64,000 nucleotides of DNA from JAVBPA01 sp031549925 (GTDB lineage: Bacteria; Bacillota; Clostridia; Oscillospirales; CAG-272), in NCBI GenBank assembly GCA_031549925.1, contig JAVBPA010000006.1, positions 14,160 through 78,159 of the forward strand. Direction: 5' to 3'. The position numbers were made by a program, and so were the translations under genes. Shown piece after piece: positions 35,905 through 45,485 of this stretch (the stretch's first letter is position 1; each line of letters begins with the position of its first letter). The notes beneath the pieces are model-generated. The model was not told where the DNA came from, made no database searches, and saw only the letters and a list, made by a program, of their open reading frames with translations.

Positions 35905-36255
35905 TCATTCGTTTATTTGCTCAACGTCGAGATAATCATAATAATCGTCGAGCATGTCGTTTAATTGATAATAATAACCTTGAATTAATCCTGAAACCGC
36001 GTAACGTTTCATCGGATCTTCTTCATGTTCCGGCAGCGCACCGTAAGCGATAACAGATATTGCGGCAGATTCTTCATCGATAGTATAATCTATTTTCGTC
36101 GCATATGAAACTTCAATTGCGTTTACAATAAGCATTGTCATAGCTGAAAGCGCGGCGCACAAAACATCTTCTCCCGCCGTGCTGTAATCTGCATGACCTT
36201 CTTCACGGAAACCGTAATAAATTCCGTCACGCAGCAAAAATGTTATCTTGGTCAT
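35905..36255 (-). CDS. prp: Ribosomal-processing cysteine protease Prp
   Basis: 116 residues. The catalytic His21 (GHADYSTAGED) and Cys33 (VLCAALSAM) match Prp, which removes the N-terminal extension of L27. The gene lies between rplU and rpmA, the canonical Firmicutes order, and the L27 extension with its LQFF motif is present. A weak ribosome site; 12 nt after rplU. Confidence 0.93.
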   Translation of the reverse strand: MTKITFLLRDGIYYGFREEGHADYSTAGEDVLCAALSAMTMLIVNAIEVSYATKIDYTIDEESAAISVIAYGALPEHEEDPMKRYAVSGLIQGYYYQLNDMLDDYYDYLDVEQINE

Positions 36256-36267
36256 ATCATGAAAAGG

Positions 36268-36579
36268 TTATGATATAATTTTATTTATCTGTACTTTAGT
36301 ATAAGGCTGGCGGTGTCCGATTTTCTTTTTTTCGTTTTTCTTTGATTTATATCTTAATATATAAATCTTTTTGGATTTATCTGTTTTCACGGAATTTGCG
36401 ACAACAGACGCACCTGTAACATAAGGATCGCCTACCTTAAATTCATTCCCTGCAGAAACTGCGACAACGCGGTCGAAAATAACTTCAGCACCGTCATCAA
36501 CACCCAATTTTTCTACGAAGATAATATCACCCTCGTTAACTTTATACTGCTTCCCGCCTGTTTCTATAATTGCGAACAC
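36268..36579 (-). CDS. rplU: 50S ribosomal protein L21
   Basis: About 103 residues. FAIIETGGKQYKVNEGD, VIFDRVVAV and KKNEKKKIGHRQPYTKVQI match L21. The GTG at 36579 is preferred because AGAGAGGTG lies 6 nt upstream and it gives the usual MFAIIETGGK start; another GTG at 36588 is too close to the ribosome site. First gene of rplU-prp-rpmA. Confidence 0.94.
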   Translation of the reverse strand: MFAIIETGGKQYKVNEGDIIFVEKLGVDDGAEVIFDRVVAVSAGNEFKVGDPYVTGASVVANSVKTDKSKKIYILRYKSKKNEKKKIGHRQPYTKVQINKIIS

Positions 36580-36599
36580 GAAAAGCACCTCTCTTTACA

Positions 36600-36673
36600 T
36601 AAGACTCGCTGATTCAGGCAGTTTATTTATATAAACAAACATTTAAAAAACCTGCACATCAAGCGGCTTTGTT
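36600..36673 (-). promoter_or_regulatory. Candidate L21-type leader RNA
   Basis: The ~75-nt 5' UTR between the rplU promoter and its ribosome site is complementary-rich (for example CAGGTTT and AAACTGCCTG on the minus strand). Many Firmicutes carry a conserved L21 leader here. I infer it from position and partial pairing; a covariance-model search would decide. Confidence 0.4.
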
Positions 36674-36702
36674 ATTATAACATACAAAATGTAAAAAGTC
36701 AA
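36674..36702 (-). promoter_or_regulatory. Promoter of rplU-prp-rpmA
   Basis: Minus strand TTGACT at 36702-36697, 17-nt spacer, TATAAT at 36679-36674. Confidence 0.8.
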
Positions 36703-36987
36703 CATTTTATAACATTAAATAATTATTTTATTATATAAAATTTAAAAATTATTTTTCGTGATATTATAAAAATTTTATCGTTTTTATATTATATCTGAAA
36801 TAATATATTTAAAACAAAATTATTTTGCACTGATAAAACCATAATTTTAATTAATTGTATGAAAAATAAAAAATCGACAAATAATATTTTCACCTATGTA
36901 AAATTTACGGATACAATCCCGGTTAATTTTGTTGCATTTTTGTTTTAATCGGATAATATCAACGGAAAAATCAAAGGAGAAAATAAT
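36703..36987. other. AT-rich gap before the glucan synthase
   Basis: About 285 nt of AT-rich sequence with no reading frame. The only clear signal is AAAGGAG just before the ATG at 36988. No confident promoter or terminator was identified, although divergent transcription starts on both sides. Confidence 0.5.
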
Positions 36988-37641
36988 ATGCGTCATTCGC
37001 TGCGCGTTACGCACCGGATAATGAAAGAATTAAAAAAATCGATAAACAATCCGCAAAATTATGAATACATTTCGGAAGTTATATATTATCAAAATAAAAC
37101 ATATATAAAATCAAAATCATCTCCGCGTTTGAATTCAATTATTTTAAAAATTATAAAAAACAATAGTTATAATATAACCCCGGAATTATTATATCAGGAA
37201 ATTGCGGATGAACAGAATACATTTTATTTTACTTATAATGAATTGTCTTCTGTTTGTTCTGTTGTTATTTTAACATTGATATCGGAAATTACTAAAAATA
37301 AAGATGTTATTATAATTGACAGCTGTATTAAATCTATTTATGAAATGGAAAACTTTTGCGGAATTGATTTTTATGCTGCTGCTTCATACACGGATAAATT
37401 ATTGGCTTTGATTCCGGAAGCTGAATTTGACAGGAGCGACGAAACAACAAAACAACAAATGCGTAATAATACCGAAGCATATGCATTAAAACATCATATA
37501 ACCGAATATGATGCGGCAAAACAAATCGGTAATGAATGTATTTATAAAAAATACCGAAAAGTTACGGATATTTATATTTTATATCGATATATTTTATTTC
37601 TTTTCTGTTATGTATTGCGGTATATTTTTTATGCGGTTTAA
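36988..37641 (+). pseudogene. N-terminal fragment of frameshifted cyclic beta-1,2-glucan synthase-like protein
   Basis: 217 codons from an ATG with AAAGGAG upstream. The helical region, including ETTKQQMRNNTEAYALKHHITEYDAA, resembles the N-terminal region of NdvB/cyclic glucan synthases (the TRDxYR-like helical repeat ahead of the membrane part). The frame ends at 37641 inside what should be a transmembrane stretch, whereas the next frame (open from 37548) reads on through FISFLLCIAVYFLCG and NPRLPSLSIYNIPDD, the usual family continuation. This piece and the one downstream therefore belong to one gene broken by one base, or joined by frameshifting or a sequencing error. Confidence 0.82.
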
Positions 37642-37751
37642 AATTTATTCCGTCTCTTCTTTGCTTTATACCGATAACAGAATTTATAAAACATATAACA
37701 GATAATATATACGGTATCCAATCAAAAAAATTTAATCCGCGTCTTCCCAGT

Positions 37752-40700
37752 TTGTCGATTTATAATATTCCGGATGATATAAAAACTCTTGTAGTAACTA
37801 CGACATTATTATTCGGTGAAAAATCCGATAAAAAGGTATTCGATCGAATAGAACAGTTTTATCTTTCTCAAAAAATGGATAAAAATATCGATAATTCAAA
37901 TTTGGTTTTCGGAATCCTCGGAGATATGGTCGATTCATCGGAAGCAGTGAATGAAAAAGACAGTGCGGTAATTTCATATGCGGAAGACAGGATAAATTCG
38001 CTTAATAAAAAATATAACGGAGCTTTTTATTTATTTATCAGAAAACGCGTATGGTGCGAAACTGAAAAACGTTACTTGGGAAGAGACAGAAAAAGGGGAG
38101 CGGTTACTGATTTAATCCGTGCGGTATGCGGAAAACCGAATGAATTTTCTGTATTACTCGGCGATAAAAAATATCTTACTTCTGTAAAATATGTAATAAC
38201 TCTAGATGCTGATACTGATTTCGGAATAGCGGATGCTTATTCAATGACCGCAGCAATGTGTCATAATTCAAATAAACCCGTAATTAAAAACGGACGCGTT
38301 GTGTCCGGTTATGCTATAATGCAGCCTAGAATGGATACATCATTAACAGCAGCCTTTGCTTCTCCTTTTACCGTTATGATGTGCGGGGGAGGGGGATTTG
38401 ATATATATTCTTCTGCCGCATTTGATTTGTATCAAAGTGTTTTCGGAGAAGGTATTTTTTGCGGCAAAGGTATTATAGACGCGCATGTATATTACAAACT
38501 TTTAAATGATACTTTCCCGGAAGAAAAAATACTTTCTCATGATATACTTGAGGGAGGTTATCTTCGCGCCGGATTTTTATCCGACCTAGCACTTACGGAT
38601 TCATTTCCAAAAACTCCGGTTTCATACTTTGACAGATTGCACAGGTGGATAAGAGGAGATATTCAGGCAATATTTTTCGCTAAAAAACCTCTTAATAAAT
38701 TATCGGTTTATAAATTATACGATAACATAAGACGGGCATCTGTACCGGTTTTTTCTTTCTTTTTATTGATAATATCGGTTTTGTATAAAAATTTATATAC
38801 CGATTATAATTCCGTACCTGTAGTTTTTGCTTCTGTTTTATATATCATATATCCTTTTATCGAAGCATTGTTTAAATTGACAAAATATTCCGGAAGACGT
38901 TTCTTTTCTAATCTAGTTCCGGGTATTTGGCATTCACTATGCTATACTTTGTATTCTTTAGCTTCATTAGGTTACTTGGCAATCCGAACTTTTGACGCAA
39001 TGATAAGATCACTTTACAGAGTTGTTATTTCAAAAAAGAATTTATTACAATGGGTTACGGCATCGGAAAGTGATAATATAAAACGCGGAGGATTGCTGTA
39101 TTATCACATACGAATGCTTCCTTCTTTTTTATTGGGTATATTATTTTTATTTTCAAAGCTTGGGTTTATAAGATTTTTAGGTATTTTATGGTTTTTATGT
39201 CCGATATCATCATATTTTTTGGGAAAAGATTATATTAGAAATAAAAAAATATCAAATAAAAATAAAGAATATTTAAAATCACATGCTGTTGATATGTGGC
39301 GTTATTTTTCGTCCCTTGTAAATGAAAACGAAAACCATCTTCCTCCAGATAATTATCAGTTTTCTCCTTCCGATGAAATCGCACACAGAACATCACCTAC
39401 AAACATCGGGCTTTATTTGCTTTCATGTCTCAGCGCGAGAGATATCGGAATCATTGAAAGCAAAGAATTATACAATAGAATTTCATCCACATTAAATACC
39501 GTTTCTTCGCTTCCTATGTGGAATGGACATTTATATAATTGGTATGATACCCGTACTCTTGATGTTATCGGTACACCTTTTATATCAACTGTTGACAGCG
39601 GTAATTTTATTACTTCGCTTGTTACATTAATAAACGGCCTTAAAAATTACGCAGGAGAAAATGTTTCTTTTGTTAAATTAATAGTACAAGCGGATAAAAT
39701 AGTAAAAAACGCTGATTTTTTATCTCTTTACAATAAAAAAAGAAAATTATTATCGATAGGATACGATAAAAATTCAGAATCTTTAGGCGATGCCTGCTAT
39801 GATATATTTATGAGCGAATCACGCAGTACATTATATTATGTAATAGCATCAGGACAAATACCATGTCCCAGAGAAACATGGCGTAAAATGCGGCGTCCTC
39901 TTATATCACACGGAGGCTATATCGGACTTCTTTCCTGGACAGGAACAATGTTTGAATATTTTATGCCCGCACTTCTTCTTCCGATAAAATATGGTTCAAT
40001 GTCTCATCAGGCTTTATATTATGCTTTGAATATGCAGGTAAGTAAAGCTATTGATGGTATATGGGGTATTTCTGAAAGCTGTTATTATACTTTTGACGGT
40101 GAAATGAATTATCAGTATAAAGCTTTCGGAGCGCAGGAACTCGCTTTAAAAAGCGGAATGGATAAAGACATTGTAATATCTCCTTATTCATCATTTTTAA
40201 CTTTAAGTATAGCTCCTCAAAAATCTATAATAAACTTGCGTAAGCTGGAAAAATTAGGAATGTACGGTAAATACGGATTTTATGAATCGGTTGACTATAC
40301 TAAAACACGCGTGGGGAAGGGACATGCTTTAATAAGAACATGTATGGCACATCATATAGGAATGAGTATTGTTGCTATTGATAACGCTATAAACTCAAAT
40401 ATAATGCAAAAACGTTTTATGGAGGAATCAAATTGCACAGCGGCTCAGACTTTGCTTGAGGAACGTATTCCGGATTGTGCAAATTTGTATAAAAACAAAT
40501 TAAATAATAAAACCATCAAAAGAAATACAAATTTTAATTATAAAAATACAAAAAATAATTCATTTAATTATAATAATTCTGTTAATATAAAAAATAATGT
40601 TTCTTCCGTTTGTTTTGATACAGCTATGCTTTCTAATAATAAATTTTATATGATAGCTTCCTATGACGGTAGAATTACTTTATACGACGGTAAAACAGCT

Positions 40701-43700
40701 TTGACAAATCCTGATGTTTCAGATATCCGCAGAAGTCTCTCATTATATTTAAATAACGGAGAAAAAACAATAAAATTAAATGAAGGAAATTTTATATACA
40801 GCGACAATTCCGTTGTATATAACAAATCAAGCGGAGATATTAAAACTGAAACTATTATTACAATGCATGGAATAATGAGTTGTCTCTGTATTCATATTGA
40901 TGTCAACGGAACAGCGGGAAATATTTGTCCGATGCTATATTTTGAACCTGTTTTAGCCGCTCCGAAGGATTACAATGCTCATCCAATGTTTTGGGATTTA
41001 TCTGTTGAAGCTTCATATTCAGCAGATGAAAATATATTATATTACCGCAGACGCCCCAGAGGAGAAAAAGACCCCGATAGATATTTGGCTGTTTCATTTT
41101 TAGGCGGAAGTATTGAATTTGAAATAAACCGCGATGTGCTGCCTTTTATGTATACATCAGAAGATATAATGGCTTTGTGCGGCAGTCAGATGTCAAACAG
41201 GGAAGGGGGATGTATTATACCGGTTTGCGCGGTACAAAAAAAATCGTTCACCAAAAAAGGTAAATACTCCTGCGATTTTATTATTGCCAGTGCGTTTTCT
41301 AAAAAGGAAGCTTCGCAAATAATAAAATATATTCGTTTTATTAAAAAAGAAAATGGGAAAATACAAAATGAATTTATAAAATCAATTTCCTCTGTTACAA
41401 AAAGCCGTATAGCGATATCCGGAGGATATATGGATTATTCTTCTGACAGAAGATATGCGACTTATATGCTTGCTTGTTTGAGATATGAATTGAAAAATCA
41501 AAACGATAAATTACCTGCCGATTATTTATGGAAATATGGGATATCCGCGGATTTACCGATAATAGTATTATCCTTTTCAGACAATTGTTTTATAAACAAC
41601 GAAAGTTTATGTAATAACTCCATTCGTATAGCTTCCGGATTTATAAGCGCTCACCGCATGTTAATGATAGGAGGAGTAAGATTTGATGTTGTATTTTTAT
41701 ATAACGAAACAAATGTTTACGGAGAACCTAAAAAAAATATATTAATCGATTTAATAAAAAGTTTGGGAAGCGAATCAATTCTGCAAAGAAAAGGCGGTAT
41801 ATTTATACTGCCAAATGAAAATCAAGTATATGATAATTTAAATAAAAATTCGCGTATTTTAATTGATTTAAATAAAGACACTGTTTTTTCTGAAATATAC
41901 AACGGAGGTATTGAATCTTATAAAAAATTAAATCAAAATAATAAGCATATTACAAAAATAACCGCTTACGGCGGATATAAAACAGGTTTTTCGGAAAACG
42001 AATTTATAATAAATAAAGATAAACAACGCGTTCCCTGGTCTTATATTTATTGTAATTCATGTTTCGGGACTCTTGTAACTCAAAGCAGCGCGGGATTTTC
42101 ATGGTTTAGAAATGCAAATCAAGGGAGACTCACTAAATGGAACGGTGATATTTTACTTGGAGGACTTTTTGAAGTAATAATAGCTGAACTTGCAGGATCT
42201 AAATATGATTTATGCGCTGTTTCATCATCTGTTAGATATAATCGCGGCTGTGCTGTTTACGAAGGTTTTATAGGTTCGCAGTCCAATGTAAAGTTCACCG
42301 TAAAAATCGGTGTCGACAGAAAGCTTCCGGTTAAATTAATTGTTGTTTCAACTTCTGTACCTTGCGAAATAAAATATGAAATAAAAAAAGAAACAAGCGA
42401 ATATGCACAAAATCTATTTTTATACAAACCTTGCAGCGGATGTTTTTTGCTGGGTTGGGCTAACAATATAAAAGCTCGTGAATTTATTTTGGAAAAATAT
42501 AAATCAGAATCAGATATTGAAAATGAATTTGAGTTATACAAACAAAATGTAAACGAAAGTTTTTGCGGAATTAAAATAAATACTAATATAAAATCAATTG
42601 ACGAAATGATGAATTTCTATTTACCGTATCAGACATATTATAGCAGGATGCTTGCAAGAACAGGATTTTATCAAGTCGGCGGAGCATACGGCTTCCGTGA
42701 TCAATTACAGGATTGTCTTGGAATCATTTATCACAACCCCAAAAAAGTATTTTGCCATATAATACGCTGCGCTTCCCGCCAATACGAAAACGGAGATGTA
42801 ATGCATTGGTGGCATGAAGGAAATCAGCTGCGCGGAATCAGAACAAAATGCTCTGACGATATGTTATGGCTTCCTTATGTAACATCTGAATATGTAAAAC
42901 AAACGAACGATTACAGCATTTTGAAAATAAATGTAAATTATATTAATTCACTTCCTCTTCAATCATCATTGAACAATAATCATAATAATCCGGAAAAGGA
43001 AAGATATGAATCTCCAAAAAAATCAAATGTATCGGAAAATATATACAACCACTGTGTAAGAGCAATTTTATATGCTTGTGATTTCGGATCGCATGGTTTA
43101 CCGAAAATAGGAAGCGGAGACTGGAACGACGGATTTAATAACGTAGGAGCAAACGGAAAAGGTGAAAGTGTTTGGCTGGCTTTTTTTCTGCGTTTGGTAT
43201 TAAAATCTTTTATTCCTGTTTGCGAATATATGGAAGATATATCTACCGCTTCAAAATTATACGAAATTGAAAAAAACATTAATATAAATACCGAAAGACA
43301 CGCGTGGGAAGGAGACCGATATATAAGAGGTTATTACGATAATGGTTTTCCGCTTGGTTCAAATGAATCGGTAGAATGTACTATTGATGCTTTACCGCAG
43401 GCTTTTTCAGCATTGGTAAACGGTATTACTTTAAATTCGGAAAAAGCTGTAGATACTGCGTATGAAAAACTATTCGACCGTGAAAACGGAATATATAAAC
43501 TTTTTGAAAACCCTTTTAATTTCCGCCATATAAACAATCCCGGATATATACGCGGATATGTTCCCGGAGTCAGAGAAAACGGAGGACAATATACTCACGC
43601 GGCAGTTTGGGCGGCTTGGGGGCTTATCAAAGCAGGAAGATATGACAGAGCTTTTGAAATATTGGACGCAATAAATCCTGCTCAAAAATATTTCGGAAAT

Positions 43701-44102
43701 AAAACAAATAACAAGGATAAAAATGATAAAGCTTACGATATTTATCGGGCTGAACCTTACGCTTTGGCGGGAGATGTTTATTCAAATCAAAATTTTATAG
43801 GACGTGCCGGCTGGACTCTTTATACGGGAGCAGCAGCTTGGTATTATAAAATTATGCTGGAAGAAGTTTTAGGTTATATTGAAATAGGTTCAGGATTTAC
43901 AATATCTCCTCATTTGCCTTCTGAAATTAAGAATTATACGATATCAATCAACAAATATGATACTGTGTACGAATTATCAATAAATGTAGGTGAAAATTCA
44001 ATTTATATAATGGACGGACAAATTGTGAATAATTGGTTTCCGTTTGATAAAAGTTACCATAAATGCGAAATAACTGTTGAAAAAAATAAATCTCTGGTGT
44101 AG
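37752..44102 (+). CDS. Cyclic beta-1,2-glucan synthase-like GT84/GH94 giant protein, main part
   Basis: 2116 codons as drawn; the frame is actually open from 37548 and lacks any plausible start with a ribosome site, so it is the continuation of the upstream fragment (rejoined about 2371 residues). Domains in order: a GT84-like glucosyltransferase with LDADTD near residue 150, membrane helices at about 320-500, a glucoamylase-like domain with NGHLYNWYDTRTLD near 590, a linker domain, beta-sandwich (IASYDGRITLYDGKT), and a C-terminal GH94-like phosphorylase with GFRDQLQDCLGI (~1645), GSGDWNDG (~1787), and RENGGQYTHAAVW. This is NdvB-like architecture, making beta-1,2-linked glucans at the membrane. 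It is smaller than typical NdvB (~2800). The GT family number and product remain inference. Confidence 0.88.
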   Translation: MSIYNIPDDIKTLVVTTTLLFGEKSDKKVFDRIEQFYLSQKMDKNIDNSNLVFGILGDMVDSSEAVNEKDSAVISYAEDRINSLNKKYNGAFYLFIRKRVWCETEKRYLGRDRKRGAVTDLIRAVCGKPNEFSVLLGDKKYLTSVKYVITLDADTDFGIADAYSMTAAMCHNSNKPVIKNGRVVSGYAIMQPRMDTSLTAAFASPFTVMMCGGGGFDIYSSAAFDLYQSVFGEGIFCGKGIIDAHVYYKLLNDTFPEEKILSHDILEGGYLRAGFLSDLALTDSFPKTPVSYFDRLHRWIRGDIQAIFFAKKPLNKLSVYKLYDNIRRASVPVFSFFLLIISVLYKNLYTDYNSVPVVFASVLYIIYPFIEALFKLTKYSGRRFFSNLVPGIWHSLCYTLYSLASLGYLAIRTFDAMIRSLYRVVISKKNLLQWVTASESDNIKRGGLLYYHIRMLPSFLLGILFLFSKLGFIRFLGILWFLCPISSYFLGKDYIRNKKISNKNKEYLKSHAVDMWRYFSSLVNENENHLPPDNYQFSPSDEIAHRTSPTNIGLYLLSCLSARDIGIIESKELYNRISSTLNTVSSLPMWNGHLYNWYDTRTLDVIGTPFISTVDSGNFITSLVTLINGLKNYAGENVSFVKLIVQADKIVKNADFLSLYNKKRKLLSIGYDKNSESLGDACYDIFMSESRSTLYYVIASGQIPCPRETWRKMRRPLISHGGYIGLLSWTGTMFEYFMPALLLPIKYGSMSHQALYYALNMQVSKAIDGIWGISESCYYTFDGEMNYQYKAFGAQELALKSGMDKDIVISPYSSFLTLSIAPQKSIINLRKLEKLGMYGKYGFYESVDYTKTRVGKGHALIRTCMAHHIGMSIVAIDNAINSNIMQKRFMEESNCTAAQTLLEERIPDCANLYKNKLNNKTIKRNTNFNYKNTKNNSFNYNNSVNIKNNVSSVCFDTAMLSNNKFYMIASYDGRITLYDGKTALTNPDVSDIRRSLSLYLNNGEKTIKLNEGNFIYSDNSVVYNKSSGDIKTETIITMHGIMSCLCIHIDVNGTAGNICPMLYFEPVLAAPKDYNAHPMFWDLSVEASYSADENILYYRRRPRGEKDPDRYLAVSFLGGSIEFEINRDVLPFMYTSEDIMALCGSQMSNREGGCIIPVCAVQKKSFTKKGKYSCDFIIASAFSKKEASQIIKYIRFIKKENGKIQNEFIKSISSVTKSRIAISGGYMDYSSDRRYATYMLACLRYELKNQNDKLPADYLWKYGISADLPIIVLSFSDNCFINNESLCNNSIRIASGFISAHRMLMIGGVRFDVVFLYNETNVYGEPKKNILIDLIKSLGSESILQRKGGIFILPNENQVYDNLNKNSRILIDLNKDTVFSEIYNGGIESYKKLNQNNKHITKITAYGGYKTGFSENEFIINKDKQRVPWSYIYCNSCFGTLVTQSSAGFSWFRNANQGRLTKWNGDILLGGLFEVIIAELAGSKYDLCAVSSSVRYNRGCAVYEGFIGSQSNVKFTVKIGVDRKLPVKLIVVSTSVPCEIKYEIKKETSEYAQNLFLYKPCSGCFLLGWANNIKAREFILEKYKSESDIENEFELYKQNVNESFCGIKINTNIKSIDEMMNFYLPYQTYYSRMLARTGFYQVGGAYGFRDQLQDCLGIIYHNPKKVFCHIIRCASRQYENGDVMHWWHEGNQLRGIRTKCSDDMLWLPYVTSEYVKQTNDYSILKINVNYINSLPLQSSLNNNHNNPEKERYESPKKSNVSENIYNHCVRAILYACDFGSHGLPKIGSGDWNDGFNNVGANGKGESVWLAFFLRLVLKSFIPVCEYMEDISTASKLYEIEKNININTERHAWEGDRYIRGYYDNGFPLGSNESVECTIDALPQAFSALVNGITLNSEKAVDTAYEKLFDRENGIYKLFENPFNFRHINNPGYIRGYVPGVRENGGQYTHAAVWAAWGLIKAGRYDRAFEILDAINPAQKYFGNKTNNKDKNDKAYDIYRAEPYALAGDVYSNQNFIGRAGWTLYTGAAAWYYKIMLEEVLGYIEIGSGFTISPHLPSEIKNYTISINKYDTVYELSINVGENSIYIMDGQIVNNWFPFDKSYHKCEITVEKNKSLV

Positions 44103-44174
44103 AATAGAATCAATCATTATATATTTGATGAATATCCTAAAAATGATTAATTTATAAAGGATGTGATTTATAAA

Positions 44175-45485
44175 ATGGCGGTATTGCAATATGATATAAA
44201 ACCCGGGGTAAGGCTTAATTTTATAGAAACCGATAAATTTAAAACGAATTTTTTATCGGTAAATTATTTAACTCCACTTTCGGAAAAAGATGCATCCATG
44301 AAAGCTCTTCTTCCAATGGTATTAAAACGCGGAACACAATCTTATCCTGATATAACTTCGCTTTCAAAACGTTCAGATATGTTATATGCGACATATATAG
44401 GCTATTATAATTATAAAAGAGGCGAAACACAGATATTCGGTTTTGCCTCGAATATGCTGGCTAACCGGTATGTTAAAGACGGAACAGATATACTGGGCGG
44501 AGCTTTGGATTTGTTTGAAGAGGTTATGTTTAAACCTGTTTTGGAAAACGGAGTTTTTAAATCTGATTACGTTGAAAGTGAAAAAAATAATTTAGCCGAT
44601 GGTATACGCGCTAAAATAAACAATAAAAATTCATATGCGATAAAACGTTGTCAGGAAGAAATGTGCCGCGGAGAAACATACGCGGTCCAAGATACCGGAA
44701 CGGTGGAGGATGTTTGTGCGATAACTCCTCAGTCTCTTTATGAATTTTATCTTGATGTTATAAACCGTGCCCGCATTGAAATATTTTTTGTCGGAATGTG
44801 CGATATTAATTCGCTCGTTGATTCGCTGCGTAAATTGTTCAGCCCGATAAACCATGTAGAGGGATTTATTCCGTATACAAATGTTATCAGAAAAGCGGAT
44901 AAAATACGCGAGATAACCGAGGAACAACCGGTTTCACAAGGGAAATTATCAATGGGCTTCCGTACAAATACTGTTCTAGCGGACGGTGATTACCATAAAT
45001 TTATAGTGTTTGCGGAAATTTTCGGTTCTTCTCCCTCATCAAAATTATTTATGAATGTAAGAGAAAAATTGAGTTTGTGTTATTATTGTTCTTTGTTGCC
45101 CGAACCGCAAAAGGGAATTATGATTATTGCTTCCGGTATAGAAGTTGAAAATAAACAAAAAGCGCAGGATGAAATATTAGTGCAATTGGAAGCAATGCGG
45201 AACGGCGAATTTACTGATGAGGAAATAAATTCCGCTAAAATTTCAATCATTAACGATTACCGGAGCATCGGGGACAGTGCGGGAGCTATGGATAGCTGGT
45301 ATATCGGACGTATGCTTGCCGGATTAAACAATACTCCGGAAGAAGCCTCCGAATTATTAGAATCGGTAACACGCGAAGATATTATAAATGCCGCAAAAAA
45401 TATATCTCTTGATATGATTTATTTTATGAAAGGTACTCTTGTCTCAAATCAAGCCGAAGAGGAGGGTGATGAAAACGATGAATAA
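44175..45485 (+). CDS. yfmF: YfmF-type M16 peptidase-like protein (inactive partner)
   Basis: About 436 residues of insulinase/M16 fold without the HxxEH zinc motif, consistent with the non-catalytic partner YfmF. GTQSYPDITSLSKRSDMLYAT, EEMCRGETYAV and PSSKLFMNVREKLSLCYY are family landmarks. It pairs with YfmH, encoded immediately downstream with overlap. The start at 44175 (MAVLQYD) is set by AAAGGATGTGA; a GTG four codons earlier falls inside that ribosome site. In Bacillus the pair is linked to EF-P 5-aminopentanol modification. Confidence 0.85.
   Translation: MAVLQYDIKPGVRLNFIETDKFKTNFLSVNYLTPLSEKDASMKALLPMVLKRGTQSYPDITSLSKRSDMLYATYIGYYNYKRGETQIFGFASNMLANRYVKDGTDILGGALDLFEEVMFKPVLENGVFKSDYVESEKNNLADGIRAKINNKNSYAIKRCQEEMCRGETYAVQDTGTVEDVCAITPQSLYEFYLDVINRARIEIFFVGMCDINSLVDSLRKLFSPINHVEGFIPYTNVIRKADKIREITEEQPVSQGKLSMGFRTNTVLADGDYHKFIVFAEIFGSSPSSKLFMNVREKLSLCYYCSLLPEPQKGIMIIASGIEVENKQKAQDEILVQLEAMRNGEFTDEEINSAKISIINDYRSIGDSAGAMDSWYIGRMLAGLNNTPEEASELLESVTREDIINAAKNISLDMIYFMKGTLVSNQAEEEGDENDE

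Noticed and set aside
37508..37705. Third-frame open reading in the glucan synthase frameshift region
   Set aside because: AT-rich chance frame. The family continuation is only in the frame open from 37548.
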